Source: Acinetobacter sp. A2
GTDB taxonomy: Bacteria; Pseudomonadota; Gammaproteobacteria; Pseudomonadales; Moraxellaceae
Direction: 5' to 3'
DNA: 64,000 nucleotides
NCBI RefSeq assembly: GCF_012371325.1
Contig: NZ_JAAZQX010000014.1
Coordinates: 1 to 64,000 of the forward strand
Of the stretch, positions 26,502-37,137 are shown one piece after another. Made by a program: the position numbers and the translations under genes. Numbering within the stretch: position 1 is the first letter of the stretch; each line of letters begins with the position of its first letter. Under the pieces are notes generated by a model. It was not told the origin of the DNA. It was given only the letters and a program-made list of their open reading frames with translations, and did not search any database.

Positions 26502-28325
26502 ATGGTTGATGCGCGTAAAAAGCAAACCCGAAAGAAACAACAATCGGTCACTGGAAAAAATGCCATTCATGTTGAAATGTGGCGTTTTTACTTAATGTGG
26601 AGCGTGGTTCTACTGGTGTTCGTGGCACTGGTGGGGCGGGCATTCTATGTGCAAATTATCAACCATGATTTTTTACAAAACAAAGCCAATGCCAATATTT
26701 TAAGAACTGAAAAACTAAAAGCCATGCGTGGGGTGATTTATGACCGCAATGGCGTGCCTTTGGCAATTAGTACCCCAATTATGAAAGTGGTGATTGATCC
26801 ACGTGATTATTTTGACAATAAAAAGTTGTTTGATGAAATTACCGCAGAGCTGGAGAAAAATCCGACTAGCCGTAAATTGCGTCGTCAGTTACCAGATAAA
26901 AACTTAAATTTAGATGAACTGGCCGATGCGGTTGGCATGGATCGTCAGGAACTCAAACAAAAAATGAATGAGCGTCCACGCTCACGTTATTTGGTGCTGC
27001 AAAAAGAAGTGCCACCGCAACAGGCAGAACTGATTTTAAAACGCAATTTCCAAGGGGTATATACCGAAAAAAACTATAAGCGTTATTACCCACAGCCGCA
27101 GCCGAATGCACAAATTATTGGTTTGACCAACAGTGAGGGCACAGGTATTGAAGGCTTGGAAATGCAGCTGAATACCCGTTTGGCTGGTGTAGATGGCGAA
27201 CAGCAAATCATCCGTGACAAAAAAGGTAACCGAGTTAAAGACCCTGAAGTCATTAAAGAAGTAGAACCGGGTGAAAATATCACCTTAAGTATTGATTCAC
27301 GTTTGCAGTACATTATGTACCGTGAATTAACCGCAGCAGGTGTCGCCAATAATGCACGTTCGGCAACTGCTATTGCGGTAGATGTCAAAACAGGTGAAAT
27401 TCTGGCAATGACCAGTTGGCCATCGTATAACCCGAATGACAAAAAAAGCTTATCGAACAAAGATGCGATGCGTAACCGTGGTGCGGTCGATTCTTTTGAG
27501 CCGGGTTCGACCATGAAACCGATGACAGTGGCAATGGCACTGGAAAGCGGTAAATATTCACCGAATACCGTGGTTAATTTAAGCGGTGGTTCAATGCGGG
27601 TGGGTAATCACACCATTCGCGATACGCATAACTATGGGTCACTGACTTTGGCGGGGATTATTCAAAAATCATCTAACGTAGGTGTAGCGAAAATTGCCTT
27701 GTCGTTACCTTATGCAACTTTACCAACTTTTTATAAACGTCTCGGTTTCGGTGCACGTTCTGCCGTTAAATTCCCGGGTGAAAGCGCAGGTTTAATCTTG
27801 CCGCCAAGTAAATGGAATGTGTCAGAAGTGGCGACCATGTCCTATGGCTATGGTTTAAATGCCACTGTGCTGCAATTGGCAGATGCCTATGCCATGCTGG
27901 CCAATAAAGGCGTTAAAATGCCGCTTAGCCTATATAAGCTGGAAGAACAGCCCAAAGGCGAACAAATTGTGGATGCCAAAATTGCCGATCAAGTGATGCT
28001 GATGATGGAAGCGGTGACCTTGCCAGGCGGTACTGCTCGTCAAGCCAATATTCCTGGGTATCGGGTTGCAGGTAAAACAGGGACGGCACATAAACTTCGC
28101 GCAGACCGCAAAGGTTACTCACAAACTGAATATCGTGCTTTATTTGCAGGGGTTGCTCCAGTGAGCGATCCACGTTTGGCGATGGTGGTGGTCGTAGAAA
28201 ACCCAACGGGTCAGTATTATGGTGGTTTGGTGGCAGCGCCTGTGTTTGCTCGTGTGATGCAAGAATCGTTACGTTTAATGAACGTACCTTTAGATAAACC
28301 TTTAGAAACTCCCAACACTCCATAA
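26502..28325 (+). CDS. ftsI: Septal peptidoglycan transpeptidase FtsI (PBP3)
   Basis: 607-aa class B penicillin-binding protein. Cytoplasmic tail, one membrane anchor (about 27-48), pedestal domain with RGVIYDRNG, then the transpeptidase domain: acyl-serine Ser336 in GSTMKP, SxN motif SSN, and KTGTA. Target of beta-lactams such as aztreonam in the family. Spacing to ftsL and murE is 10-12 nt, so one operon. Confidence 0.97.
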   Translation: MVDARKKQTRKKQQSVTGKNAIHVEMWRFYLMWSVVLLVFVALVGRAFYVQIINHDFLQNKANANILRTEKLKAMRGVIYDRNGVPLAISTPIMKVVIDPRDYFDNKKLFDEITAELEKNPTSRKLRRQLPDKNLNLDELADAVGMDRQELKQKMNERPRSRYLVLQKEVPPQQAELILKRNFQGVYTEKNYKRYYPQPQPNAQIIGLTNSEGTGIEGLEMQLNTRLAGVDGEQQIIRDKKGNRVKDPEVIKEVEPGENITLSIDSRLQYIMYRELTAAGVANNARSATAIAVDVKTGEILAMTSWPSYNPNDKKSLSNKDAMRNRGAVDSFEPGSTMKPMTVAMALESGKYSPNTVVNLSGGSMRVGNHTIRDTHNYGSLTLAGIIQKSSNVGVAKIALSLPYATLPTFYKRLGFGARSAVKFPGESAGLILPPSKWNVSEVATMSYGYGLNATVLQLADAYAMLANKGVKMPLSLYKLEEQPKGEQIVDAKIADQVMLMMEAVTLPGGTARQANIPGYRVAGKTGTAHKLRADRKGYSQTEYRALFAGVAPVSDPRLAMVVVVENPTGQYYGGLVAAPVFARVMQESLRLMNVPLDKPLETPNTP

Positions 28326-28335
28326 CAGGTGACGC

Positions 28336-29829
28336 ATGTCGATTCGCTTTCAAGATATTTACCGCACAGCAAGCGTTGCAGATTGGATGACACAAGAATT
28401 TCAGGGCTTTCAACTGGATAGCCGTCATGTACGTGCAGGTCAAATTTTTATCGCCCTGACCAGTTTGTCACAGCCTGAAAAAACCGTTGCATTTGCCCAA
28501 GCCGCTTTAGCACAAGGTGCATTGGCGGTGATTTCAGAAATACCCTTGGCGGTAGCGCATAATTTGGTGGTGTCAGATGTGCGTCAGCGCATGGGGCAGT
28601 GGCAAAAACAATATTTACAAGCCGTGCAGCCTGTACGTTTGGCACGCATACTTGCGGTCACAGGCACCAATGGCAAGACCACCATTTCACGTTTAATTGC
28701 TGAATTGTTGATGTTGCAAGATCAACGCTGCGCGGTCATGGGCACAATAGGTAACGGCATTTTACCGAATTTAGAAGCTTCAACGCACACGACGTTGGAT
28801 GCCTTGCAACTACAAAATGCTTTGCACAATTACGCCCAGCAAGGGGCAGCATTTGCTGCAATTGAAGCCAGTTCACATGGCTTAGAGCAAGGTCGCTTAA
28901 ATGGTTGCGACATCGAAATTGCGGTATACAGTAACCTGAGCCGTGATCATTTGGATTATCACGGCACTTTGGGAGCCTATGCTGCCGCTAAAGCCATGTT
29001 GTTTCAGTTTGCCAGTTTAAAAGTCGCGATTATTAATTTGGATGATGAATATGCTGAGATCATGCTGCAAGCTGCGCAGCAGAATCCTGCACAACCGAAA
29101 ATTTTGACTTATTCAACTCAGCAAGCGGCTGATTATCAAGTACAGCAAATTGAATACAGTCTGAATGGCGTACGTTTCCATTTACAAACTGCTACGGCAG
29201 AATATGTGGTGCAAAGTCCATTGCTCGGGCATTTTAATGTTGAAAACTTGGTGGCGAGTTTAATTGCGGCTGAGCAGGCAGGTTTTGAGTTGGCTGACTT
29301 GATTGCGACTGTACTACAACTGAAAGGTGCACCTGGCCGTATGCAAGTGCTGCGTGATGCAGAGCGTCTGTTTGTGGTGGATTATGCACATACCCCAGAT
29401 GCCTTGATTCAAGTACTGCAAACCCTAAAACGCCATGTCAGCGCACAGCTTTGGGCAGTATTTGGTTGCGGTGGTGACCGTGACCGTGGCAAGCGTCCAC
29501 TCATGACCCAAGCAGCACTAGATTATGCCAATGTTGTGCTCTTGACCTCAGATAACCCACGCACAGAAGATCCTTTACAAATTTTTGCCGATATGCAGGC
29601 AGGTGTAGATTTATCAGTAGTACAAACGCATGAAATTCATGATCGCCGTGAAGCGATTAAATATGCCGTTCAACATGCTCAATCAGGTGATATTGTGTTG
29701 ATTGCAGGCAAAGGTCATGAAAATTATCAAGAAATAGATGGGGTAAGACACTGGTTTGATGATGTGATTGAAGTGCAAGCTGCGATAGATGCACAACATT
29801 GCTCACCTTCTGCTTACCCTGCGCAATAA
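28336..29829 (+). CDS. murE: UDP-MurNAc-tripeptide synthetase MurE
   Basis: 497-aa Mur ligase adding meso-diaminopimelate to UDP-MurNAc-L-Ala-D-Glu. N-terminal UDP-binding domain (FQLDSRHVRAGQIF), ATP loop TGTNGKTT, central HGLEQGRL and NLSRDHLDYHG, and the DNPRTEDP motif whose Arg selects meso-DAP over lysine. GTGA-type site before the ATG. Confidence 0.97.
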   Translation: MSIRFQDIYRTASVADWMTQEFQGFQLDSRHVRAGQIFIALTSLSQPEKTVAFAQAALAQGALAVISEIPLAVAHNLVVSDVRQRMGQWQKQYLQAVQPVRLARILAVTGTNGKTTISRLIAELLMLQDQRCAVMGTIGNGILPNLEASTHTTLDALQLQNALHNYAQQGAAFAAIEASSHGLEQGRLNGCDIEIAVYSNLSRDHLDYHGTLGAYAAAKAMLFQFASLKVAIINLDDEYAEIMLQAAQQNPAQPKILTYSTQQAADYQVQQIEYSLNGVRFHLQTATAEYVVQSPLLGHFNVENLVASLIAAEQAGFELADLIATVLQLKGAPGRMQVLRDAERLFVVDYAHTPDALIQVLQTLKRHVSAQLWAVFGCGGDRDRGKRPLMTQAALDYANVVLLTSDNPRTEDPLQIFADMQAGVDLSVVQTHEIHDRREAIKYAVQHAQSGDIVLIAGKGHENYQEIDGVRHWFDDVIEVQAAIDAQHCSPSAYPAQ

Positions 29830-29838
29830 GGAATTTGT

Positions 29839-31248
29839 ATGCACACTTCCACCACCAGTACTGCAATTTTAGAACCTTGGACTGCAGAACAACTGCAACA
29901 GGCAACACAAGGTTATTGGCTGAACGGACAAACACCACAGGGCGAGATTAAACGTATTTTGACTGATTCACGGCATGCAGAAGCAGGCGATGCCTTTTTG
30001 GCATTAAAAGGTGAGCGTTTTGATGCACACGACTTTGTGGCTCAAGTGGCGACCCAGGGCTGTTCAATGGCGATTGTCAGCCAGCCTGTCGACGCAGATA
30101 TTTGTCAGCTCGTGGTATCTGACACCCGTTTAGCCTTAGGACACTTGGGTGCCTTTCGTCGTCAGCAACATCCACAATTAAAAGTGATTGCTTTAACAGG
30201 CAGCAGTGGTAAAACCACCACCAAAGAAATGCTCGGCAGTATTTTGTCACGTTTGGCACCGACCTTAATTACCCGTGGCAACCTGAATAATGATTTGGGA
30301 GTGCCGATGATGTTGCTGGAATTGAACACAAGCCATCAATATGCCGTAATGGAATTGGGTGCCAGTCATCAAGGTGAAATCGATTACACTTCAAACTTGG
30401 TGCAGCCGCATGTGGCAGGCATTATCAATATTGGTACGGCACATTTGGGTGAATTTGGTGGACGTGAGGGCATTTGTCGGGCGAAGTCAGAAATCTATGC
30501 ACATCTTGCACCACAAGGTACTGCCATTGTGCCTGCTGCCGATGATTTTGCTGAACAGATTCAACAAGCCGTTCAGTCAGAACAGCGTCTAAGTTTTGGT
30601 GAAGGCGGTGATGTTTTTGCCACAGAGATTCAGTTGCAGCCACAATCGGCAAGTTTTTGCTTAAATACCGCACAAGGCACACGTCAGGTCAATTTACCTT
30701 TTGCCGGCGAACACAATGTACAAAATGCCACGGCTGCTGCAGCCTTTGCACTGGCAATTGGCGTGAGTTTAGATGATATTGTGGCGGGCTTGGAGCAAGC
30801 GCAAGGGGCCAAAGGCCGTTTAAACTTTATTCAGCAAGGCGCACATTTGTTCATTGATGACACCTATAATGCCAATCCAACTTCAATGCGTGCTGCAGGT
30901 GAAGTTTTGGCACAGCAAACGGGCGTGCGGGTCATGGTGATAGGTGATATCGGTGAGCTTGGCAACAGTGCGGCACAGCAACACTATATGCTAGGACGGG
31001 ATTTAGTTTCTATTCGTGGCATTAATTTTGTGGTGGCTGTGGGTGAATTTTCACCTGCGACTCAAGAGGGCGCGCGTAGTACCCAATTTGGAAAAAAATT
31101 ACAGGCCTTTGTAACGCAGGAACAAGCCTTGCCGTTTTTAATTGATCTGGTAAAAACACATCAACCTCAGTCCATGAGTTTCCTATTTAAAGGTTCTCGT
31201 TATACCCATATGGAAACGTTGATGGCTGCATTGATGGAGAAAATTTAA
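29839..31248 (+). CDS. murF: UDP-MurNAc-tripeptide--D-Ala-D-Ala ligase MurF
   Basis: 469-aa Mur ligase that adds D-Ala-D-Ala, completing the pentapeptide precursor. ATP loop TGSSGKTTTKEM, NLNNDLGVP, MELGASHQGEI, INIGTAHLGEFG, and DDTYNANPTSM in the C-terminal domain. AAGGAA precedes the ATG. Its stop codon directly abuts the mraY ATG. Confidence 0.97.
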   Translation: MHTSTTSTAILEPWTAEQLQQATQGYWLNGQTPQGEIKRILTDSRHAEAGDAFLALKGERFDAHDFVAQVATQGCSMAIVSQPVDADICQLVVSDTRLALGHLGAFRRQQHPQLKVIALTGSSGKTTTKEMLGSILSRLAPTLITRGNLNNDLGVPMMLLELNTSHQYAVMELGASHQGEIDYTSNLVQPHVAGIINIGTAHLGEFGGREGICRAKSEIYAHLAPQGTAIVPAADDFAEQIQQAVQSEQRLSFGEGGDVFATEIQLQPQSASFCLNTAQGTRQVNLPFAGEHNVQNATAAAAFALAIGVSLDDIVAGLEQAQGAKGRLNFIQQGAHLFIDDTYNANPTSMRAAGEVLAQQTGVRVMVIGDIGELGNSAAQQHYMLGRDLVSIRGINFVVAVGEFSPATQEGARSTQFGKKLQAFVTQEQALPFLIDLVKTHQPQSMSFLFKGSRYTHMETLMAALMEKI

Positions 31249-32367
31249 ATGCTGTTATGGTTATTTGAACAGCTTGCGGGCTATCACAGTTCGTTTCAAG
31301 TGGTTCGTTATTTAACATTACGTTCATTACTGAGTGTATTGACTGCACTTGGCATTGGCTTGGTGCTTGGCCCTGTGATGATTCGTAAACTGCAAGCATT
31401 GAAATACGGTCAAGCAGTTAGTTCATATGCACCAGAAGGACATGCCAAAAAGATGGGTACACCTACCATGGGTGGGGTATTAATCCTGCTCTCGATTGGT
31501 ATTTCCACGTTGTTATGGGCAGACTTATCTAACCCTTATGTCTGGATTGTACTTGCGGTCATGGTGATCTTTGGCGCTGTAGGCTGGGCGGATGACTGGA
31601 TTAAAATTCGCTACAAAGACAATGCTGGCTTGCCAGCACGTAAAAAGTTCTTCTGGACTTCGGTGGCATCGTTAGGGGCAGGTATTGCGTTGTATGTGAT
31701 TGCAACCCAACAGCCAAACCCTGCGCAAACTGCAGATATGCTGGATGTCTTGATCCCATTTTTTAAAGATTTCAGTATTCCATTGTCACTGATTCCATTG
31801 GGTATAGGTTTCATTATCTTTACCTATTTAGTTATTAATGGTGCCTCAAATGCAGTTAACCTGACCGATGGTTTAGACGGTTTAGCGATTATGCCAATCG
31901 TGCTAGTTGCAGCAGGTTTGGGTGTATTTGCCTACTTGGCGGGGGATGTTCGCTTTGCAGATTATTTACATATTCCTTATGTGAAATATGCCTCTGAACT
32001 GGTGGTGATCTGCGCAGCAATGATTGGTGCTGGCTTGGCATTCCTGTGGTATAACGCGCATCCTGCACAAGTGTTTATGGGCGATGTGGGCGCACTGTCT
32101 TTGGGGGCAATGCTGGGTACGATTGCTGTAATGGTACGTCAGGAAATCGTCTTTGCGATTATGGGCGGTGTATTTGTGGTGGAAGCCATTTCAGTATTCC
32201 TGCAAATTGGTTCACTGCGTATGCGCAATAAACGTGTCTTTTTAATGGCGCCGTTGCATCACCACTACGAAAAGAAAGGCTGGCGTGAAACCCAAGTGGT
32301 GATTCGCTTCTGGATTATTACAATTATGCTGGTGGTTTTAGGCCTAATGACCTTAAAATTACGCTAA
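31249..32367 (+). CDS. mraY: Phospho-MurNAc-pentapeptide transferase MraY
   Basis: 372-aa polytopic membrane enzyme making lipid I from UDP-MurNAc-pentapeptide and undecaprenyl phosphate. About ten transmembrane helices; motifs [14 protein letters not shown], the catalytic Asp-rich [17 protein letters not shown] and [12 protein letters not shown]. Zero spacing to murF implies coupled translation. Last gene of this block: murD, ftsW, murG and murC are not here. Confidence 0.97.
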   Translation: MLLWLFEQLAGYHSSFQVVRYLTLRSLLSVLTALGIGLVLGPVMIRKLQALKYGQAVSSYAPEGHAKKMGTPTMGGVLILLSIGISTLLWADLSNPYVWIVLAVMVIFGAVGWADDWIKIRYKDNAGLPARKKFFWTSVASLGAGIALYVIATQQPNPAQTADMLDVLIPFFKDFSIPLSLIPLGIGFIIFTYLVINGASNAVNLTDGLDGLAIMPIVLVAAGLGVFAYLAGDVRFADYLHIPYVKYASELVVICAAMIGAGLAFLWYNAHPAQVFMGDVGALSLGAMLGTIAVMVRQEIVFAIMGGVFVVEAISVFLQIGSLRMRNKRVFLMAPLHHHYEKKGWRETQVVIRFWIITIMLVVLGLMTLKLR

Positions 32368-32390
32368 GCCAAAAGAACCGAAAAACCTTG

Positions 32391-32416
32391 AAAAGTCGGC
32401 ACCTGCCGACTTTTTT
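32391..32416 (+). terminator. Terminator after mraY
   Basis: AAAAGTCGGC/GCCGACTTTT stem, 4-nt ACCT loop, T-run. Ends the rsmH-mraY operon. Confidence 0.9.
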
Positions 32417-32440
32417 ATGCCGCCTGCTTTGGAGAAAATC

Positions 32441-33244
32441 ATGAATCTGCTGATGTGTCCTGTGTGTCGTCAGGTCTTACAACTGCATGACAGAACGTGG
32501 CGCTGTGCCAGCAACCACAGTTATGATGTCGCGAAACAAGGCTATGTCAACTTGCATGTCGTGCAGCATAAACACAGTAAAAACCCAGGAGATACACCTG
32601 TTTCGGTACAGGCACGCCGTGCCTTTTTAAGTGCGGGGCACTATGCACCTTTGCAACAGGCAGTGGTACAAAAATTGCGTGAACTACGTATAGAAAATCT
32701 GTTGGATATTGGCTGTGGCGAAGGTTATTACACTGCAGCTATGCAAGCTGAAGTCATGCAATGTGTAGGGGTAGATATTGCCAAAAATGCAGTACAAGTG
32801 GCGGCTAAACTGAATTCAGAAGTGACTTGGGTGGTGGGTACAGGTGCAACTTTGCCTGTGTTGGATCATTGCATTGATGTTTGCAGCAGTTTGTTTAGTC
32901 CAATACCTAAGCAGGAAATTTTACGGGTACTCAAGCCACAAGGTTATTTGCTGGTGGTTACGCCAGCGCCTGAACACTTGCTGACCATGCGTCAGGCCTT
33001 GTTTGAAGATGTCAAACCGCATGAGCCTGAAAAATTTGTTACTCAATTACAAGATGCTTTTGAATTGGTGGATGCCAGTGTGGTGAAGACACCGTTACAG
33101 CTCAGTCAAACAGATTTAAAACATTTGATTGCGATGACACCTTATGCCTATAAGGCCAAACCTGAGCGTCGTCAGGCATTAGAGCAACATGCTCAATTTG
33201 AACTATCTGCACAACATCAAATTTACCTGTTCCAAAAAAAGTAA
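32441..33244 (+). CDS. rlmA: 23S rRNA (guanine745-N1)-methyltransferase-like protein RlmA
   Basis: 267 aa from the ATG at 32441, chosen for its GGAG 7 nt upstream and because the zinc finger then sits at the family position: Cys6, Cys9, Cys22, His26. Rossmann SAM motif LLDIGCGEGYY, VGVDIAK, and LFSPIPKQEILRVLKPQG follow. RlmA methylates G745 in helix 35 of 23S rRNA; the Gram-positive relative acts at G748, so the exact base is inferred. Confidence 0.9.
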   Translation: MNLLMCPVCRQVLQLHDRTWRCASNHSYDVAKQGYVNLHVVQHKHSKNPGDTPVSVQARRAFLSAGHYAPLQQAVVQKLRELRIENLLDIGCGEGYYTAAMQAEVMQCVGVDIAKNAVQVAAKLNSEVTWVVGTGATLPVLDHCIDVCSSLFSPIPKQEILRVLKPQGYLLVVTPAPEHLLTMRQALFEDVKPHEPEKFVTQLQDAFELVDASVVKTPLQLSQTDLKHLIAMTPYAYKAKPERRQALEQHAQFELSAQHQIYLFQKK

Positions 33245-33293
33245 GCGCTAGGTTTTAAAAATCGGGCTGCTATTTAAGTCCAAGCTGTGCTCA

Positions 33294-33329
33294 TAAAAAA
33301 GCCCTCATCATTGCGAATGAGGGCTTTTT
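33294..33329. terminator. Bidirectional terminator between rlmA and mrcA
   Basis: GCCCTCAT/ATGAGGGC stem (33301-33308 with 33317-33324) with an A-run before and T-run after, between converging genes. Confidence 0.88.
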
Positions 33330-33350
33330 GCTAGCTGATGGTGTCTGTGC

Positions 33351-35909
33351 TTACAAGACTTCATCAATTAAGTTTTCCAAAGCATCGGGTGCAGGTTTTG
33401 GTGCAGGCGTTGGTTTAGTCGGTGTATTTTCTGGCGTTTGCATCGGTGGTGGCGTATTGTTGTCTGGTATCAACACTTCCTCGCCTGGCAAGTCATCAAA
33501 ATCACGTTCAGGTGCACGTACCGGTGCAGCAGGTGCAGGGCGATACAACGGACGTGCCAGAGGTGGAGAGGCGCGATAATCTTGTTGCTGTTCTGCGGTC
33601 AGTTGATTCAGCTCACGCTGTGGTGCTTTGGCTTTGTTGTCCAAGCTTACCCAAGCTTCAGGTGTTCCTTTGAGCGCATTGCCCATAAAGTCCGTCCAAA
33701 TTGGTAAAGCAGCCACACCGCCGTATTCACGACGACCTAAAGTGGTCGGTTGGTCAAACCCGACCCAGGCCACAGTCACCAGCTTGCTGTTAAAGCCCGC
33801 AAACCATGCATCTTTGGCATCATTGGTGGTTCCTGTTTTGCCGCCAATATCACCACGGCCAATTCTGAGCGCGGCACGACCAGTGCCGTGTTGAATCACA
33901 TCACGTAAAATGTTGGACATATCATAGGCAGAACTAGATTTTAAAATACGCTGTGCTTGTTTGTACTGACTGCGTTCTGCCAAAATTTTTGAATCTTGCG
34001 CAACTTCTGCCTCTGCCAATTTTTGATTGGTGACTTCAATCACTTCATCATCAGGGGTTGTGGCTTCGGCACTTTCTATGGTTTGTTCTTTGGCATTAAT
34101 ACAGGCAATGCAGGCATATTCAGGATTAGCTTGGTAAATCACCTTGCCATAGGCATCTTCAATGCGGTTAATGAAGTGTGGCTGAATACGGTAACCGCCA
34201 TTGGCAAAGGTGGCATAACCTGTCGCCATTTGAATAGGCAAGACTTGTGGTGTGCCTAATGCAATGGTGTAGTTGCGCGGAATCTGATCTTCCTGCAAAC
34301 CAAAATCCATAAACAACTGACGGGTACGTTCAATCCCAACGTCCTGCAATAAACGTACAGATACCGTGTTACGTGATAAATACAACGCGCGACGCAATGG
34401 TATCATACCCAAATGGCGACCATCGGAGTTACGTGGCGACCATTTTCCAATGGTAATCGGGCTGTCATTGACCATGGTGTGTGGGGTCATGCCACGCTCT
34501 AAAGCCAGTGCATAAACAAAGGGTTTAATGGTAGAACCTGGCTGACGCCAGCCTTGTAAGGTGCGGTTAAATTTAGATTGATAGAAATTATAACCACCGA
34601 CCAACGCTTCAATAGCACCGTTGTTGGGGTTGATTGCAACCAATTGTCCTTGCACTTTGGGTACTTGAACCAAGGCCCATGCAGTTTTATTGTCATTTGG
34701 ACGTAAACGGACAATATCTTTGACTTTTACAATCTGTGATGCACGACTTGGCGCATTGCCTACACTGTTGGCATTGCGGTAGGGACGTGCCCAAGACATT
34801 CCAGACCAAGGTACCGTTACAGTTGAACCATCCTGCATTAAGGCTTCAAAAGAATTGTTTAGCACTTTCGTGACTTGGGCTGGGTAAGTATTGGCATAGG
34901 CACGAAATTCTGTCAGAGGCTTGTCATGCGCTTCAGCGCCACGCCAGCCATGTCGACGGTCATAGGCCTCCAAACCTTCCTGTACGGCTTGTTCTGCGTA
35001 CATTTGACGCTTGCTGTCTACTGTGGTGTAGACTTTGTAGCCAGAATCTACCGCTTGTTCACCAAACTTTTTCACCAATTCTGAACGAACCATCTCGCCA
35101 ATATATGGATGTTTATTGCTGATACTGCGATCAGGCATATCTAGATTAATGGGTTCAGCAATCGCTTTTTGGTACTCATTTTGGTTGATATACCCTAATT
35201 GCAACATGCGTCCTAAAATCCAGTTGCGACGCTCTAAAGCACGTTCAGGATTGACGACAGGGTTATAGCGTGATGGTGCTTTGGGTAAACCTGCAATCAT
35301 TGCCATTTGTGCAATAGAGAGTTCTTCTAAGCTTTTGTTGTAATAAATTTTTGCAGCTGCCGCGATACCATAAGCATTTTTACCCAAAAAGATTTTATTG
35401 ACGTACAAGGTCAAAATTTCTTCTTTACTCAGGTTCTGTTCAATTTTTCGTGCTAAAAAAATTTCGGTCAGTTTGCGTTTTAGGGTGCGTTCAGGGCTTA
35501 AATAATAATTTTTCGCAACTTGCATGGTAATGGTAGAGCCACCTGTTTGCACATTAGAGCCCGTTACCGCTTCACTCACAGCACGCCCAAGGCCTTTGAA
35601 GCTAATACCACTGTGTTCAAAGAAGGCAGAATCTTCGGCAGCCAAAAAAGCTAAAATAAATTTTTCAGGAATATGTTCGTAATCAACAGGTACAGAAAGT
35701 TTGCCACCGTACTCCGCAATCAGCTCATTATCGGCACTGTAAACCTGTAATGGCTTTAGTAATGGTGCTTTTTTTAAGGTGGTCATTTCTGGCAAAGATG
35801 GGGCAATATAGAGATACATGCCATAGAAACCCATCGGTATTGCGACCAAAATTATAATAATGATCAAAAAAAATGGATGAACACGACCCGAACAAGATAG
35901 CTTTTTCAT
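33351..35909 (-). CDS. mrcA: Bifunctional peptidoglycan synthase PBP1A
   Basis: 852-aa class A penicillin-binding protein. N-terminal membrane anchor (about 13-34); glycosyltransferase domain with catalytic Glu92 in AAEDSAFFEHSG and GGSTITMQVAKN; an OB-like insertion; transpeptidase domain with GSTIKPF, SRN and KTGTTND. The C-terminus is a Pro/Ala-rich low-complexity tail. Divergent from pilMNOPQ, a common gammaproteobacterial arrangement. The ATG lacks a strong ribosome binding site. Confidence 0.97.
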   Translation of the reverse strand: MKKLSCSGRVHPFFLIIIIILVAIPMGFYGMYLYIAPSLPEMTTLKKAPLLKPLQVYSADNELIAEYGGKLSVPVDYEHIPEKFILAFLAAEDSAFFEHSGISFKGLGRAVSEAVTGSNVQTGGSTITMQVAKNYYLSPERTLKRKLTEIFLARKIEQNLSKEEILTLYVNKIFLGKNAYGIAAAAKIYYNKSLEELSIAQMAMIAGLPKAPSRYNPVVNPERALERRNWILGRMLQLGYINQNEYQKAIAEPINLDMPDRSISNKHPYIGEMVRSELVKKFGEQAVDSGYKVYTTVDSKRQMYAEQAVQEGLEAYDRRHGWRGAEAHDKPLTEFRAYANTYPAQVTKVLNNSFEALMQDGSTVTVPWSGMSWARPYRNANSVGNAPSRASQIVKVKDIVRLRPNDNKTAWALVQVPKVQGQLVAINPNNGAIEALVGGYNFYQSKFNRTLQGWRQPGSTIKPFVYALALERGMTPHTMVNDSPITIGKWSPRNSDGRHLGMIPLRRALYLSRNTVSVRLLQDVGIERTRQLFMDFGLQEDQIPRNYTIALGTPQVLPIQMATGYATFANGGYRIQPHFINRIEDAYGKVIYQANPEYACIACINAKEQTIESAEATTPDDEVIEVTNQKLAEAEVAQDSKILAERSQYKQAQRILKSSSAYDMSNILRDVIQHGTGRAALRIGRGDIGGKTGTTNDAKDAWFAGFNSKLVTVAWVGFDQPTTLGRREYGGVAALPIWTDFMGNALKGTPEAWVSLDNKAKAPQRELNQLTAEQQQDYRASPPLARPLYRPAPAAPVRAPERDFDDLPGEEVLIPDNNTPPPMQTPENTPTKPTPAPKPAPDALENLIDEVL

Positions 35910-36078
35910 AACAAGTGCGTTTTAATAAGCGCTAATAGCAAACTAATTGCTGGTCAGTATAGCGAGTAGATTTACGGATTGTTAGATGAATTATTGTATC
36001 CGTAAAAAATTATAGACCAGCGCAGATTAGTAGGTTAAATTTTTTTGGGGATAAAAAAATAATAGGAATGGTACTATT
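35910..36078. promoter_or_regulatory. Divergent promoter region, mrcA / pilM
   Basis: 169 nt, AT-rich, between genes transcribed away from each other, so it must hold promoters for both. I do not see unambiguous -35/-10 pairs. Confidence 0.4.
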
Positions 36079-37137
36079 GTGCGTAGGTTATATCGTAAGC
36101 CAAGTAAGGGGTTAATAGGTGTAGATATTAGTTCTACTTCTGTTAAGTTATTAGAACTCTCTGTTAAGAATGGGAGATATTGGGTCGAAAGCTATGCGCT
36201 GGTCCCTCTTCCAGAAGGCAGTGTGGTCGAAAAAAACATTCTCAATCCAGAAGCAGTCGGGGATGCGCTTGAACGTGCATTGAACTTAGCAAACACGCAA
36301 TCTACATCTGCAGCCTTAGCAATTCCAACATCAATGGTAATTACCAAAATCATTGAAATGGATGCAGATATGACTAGCGATGAGCGTGAAGTTCAAATTC
36401 GTATGGACGCCGAGCAATATATTCCATTCCCATTAGACGAAGTCAGTCTGGATTTTGAAGTTTTACCAGATCGCTTAGCCAATCCAAACCGTGTCAATGT
36501 GTTACTGGTGGCCACCCGTTTAGAAAACGTGGAAGCACGAGTTGAAGCATTGGATTTAGGTGGATTGACCGCCAAAATTGCTGATGTTGAAAGTTTTGCA
36601 ATTGAAAATGCCTTTAAAGTGTTCTCCGATACCCTGCCTATGGGTGTGAACACAATTGGTATTCTAGACATTGGTCACACCATGACCACATTGTCGGTTC
36701 TGCAAAATAACAAAATTATTTACACCCGTGAGCAAACCTTTGGCGGCAAACAGCTGACTCAAGAAATTCAAAACCGTTATGGTTTATCGTATGAAGAAGC
36801 GGGACGTGCCAAAAAGAGCCGTACCTTGCCAGATGATTACGACGTTGAGGTGTTAGAACCGTTCTTGGAGGCTGTGGTACAACAAGCCGCACGTTCATTG
36901 CAGTTCTTCTTTTCATCTTCACAATTTAACGAAATTGATCACATTTTATTGGCAGGGGGGAATGCCAATATTCCAGGTCTTGCGAAATTATTGCAGCAAA
37001 AACTGGGCTACCGTGTGACCATTGCCAATCCATTCTTGCAAATGGGCTTCTCTCCACAAATCGACATTAAAAGAATTGAAAGTGATGCACCATCCTTGAT
37101 GGTGGCATGTGGTTTAGCAATGAGGAGTTTTGATTAA
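36079..37137 (+). CDS. pilM: Type IV pilus assembly protein PilM
   Basis: 352-aa actin-like cytoplasmic ATP-binding protein that binds the PilN N-terminus and links the pilus machine to the inner membrane ring. LIGVDISSTSVKLLEL is the phosphate-1 motif, ILDIGHTMTTL phosphate-2 and LAGGNANIPGL the adenosine motif. GTG start after AGGAA. First gene of a tightly packed pilMNOPQ operon. Confidence 0.96.
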   Translation: MRRLYRKPSKGLIGVDISSTSVKLLELSVKNGRYWVESYALVPLPEGSVVEKNILNPEAVGDALERALNLANTQSTSAALAIPTSMVITKIIEMDADMTSDEREVQIRMDAEQYIPFPLDEVSLDFEVLPDRLANPNRVNVLLVATRLENVEARVEALDLGGLTAKIADVESFAIENAFKVFSDTLPMGVNTIGILDIGHTMTTLSVLQNNKIIYTREQTFGGKQLTQEIQNRYGLSYEEAGRAKKSRTLPDDYDVEVLEPFLEAVVQQAARSLQFFFSSSQFNEIDHILLAGGNANIPGLAKLLQQKLGYRVTIANPFLQMGFSPQIDIKRIESDAPSLMVACGLAMRSFD

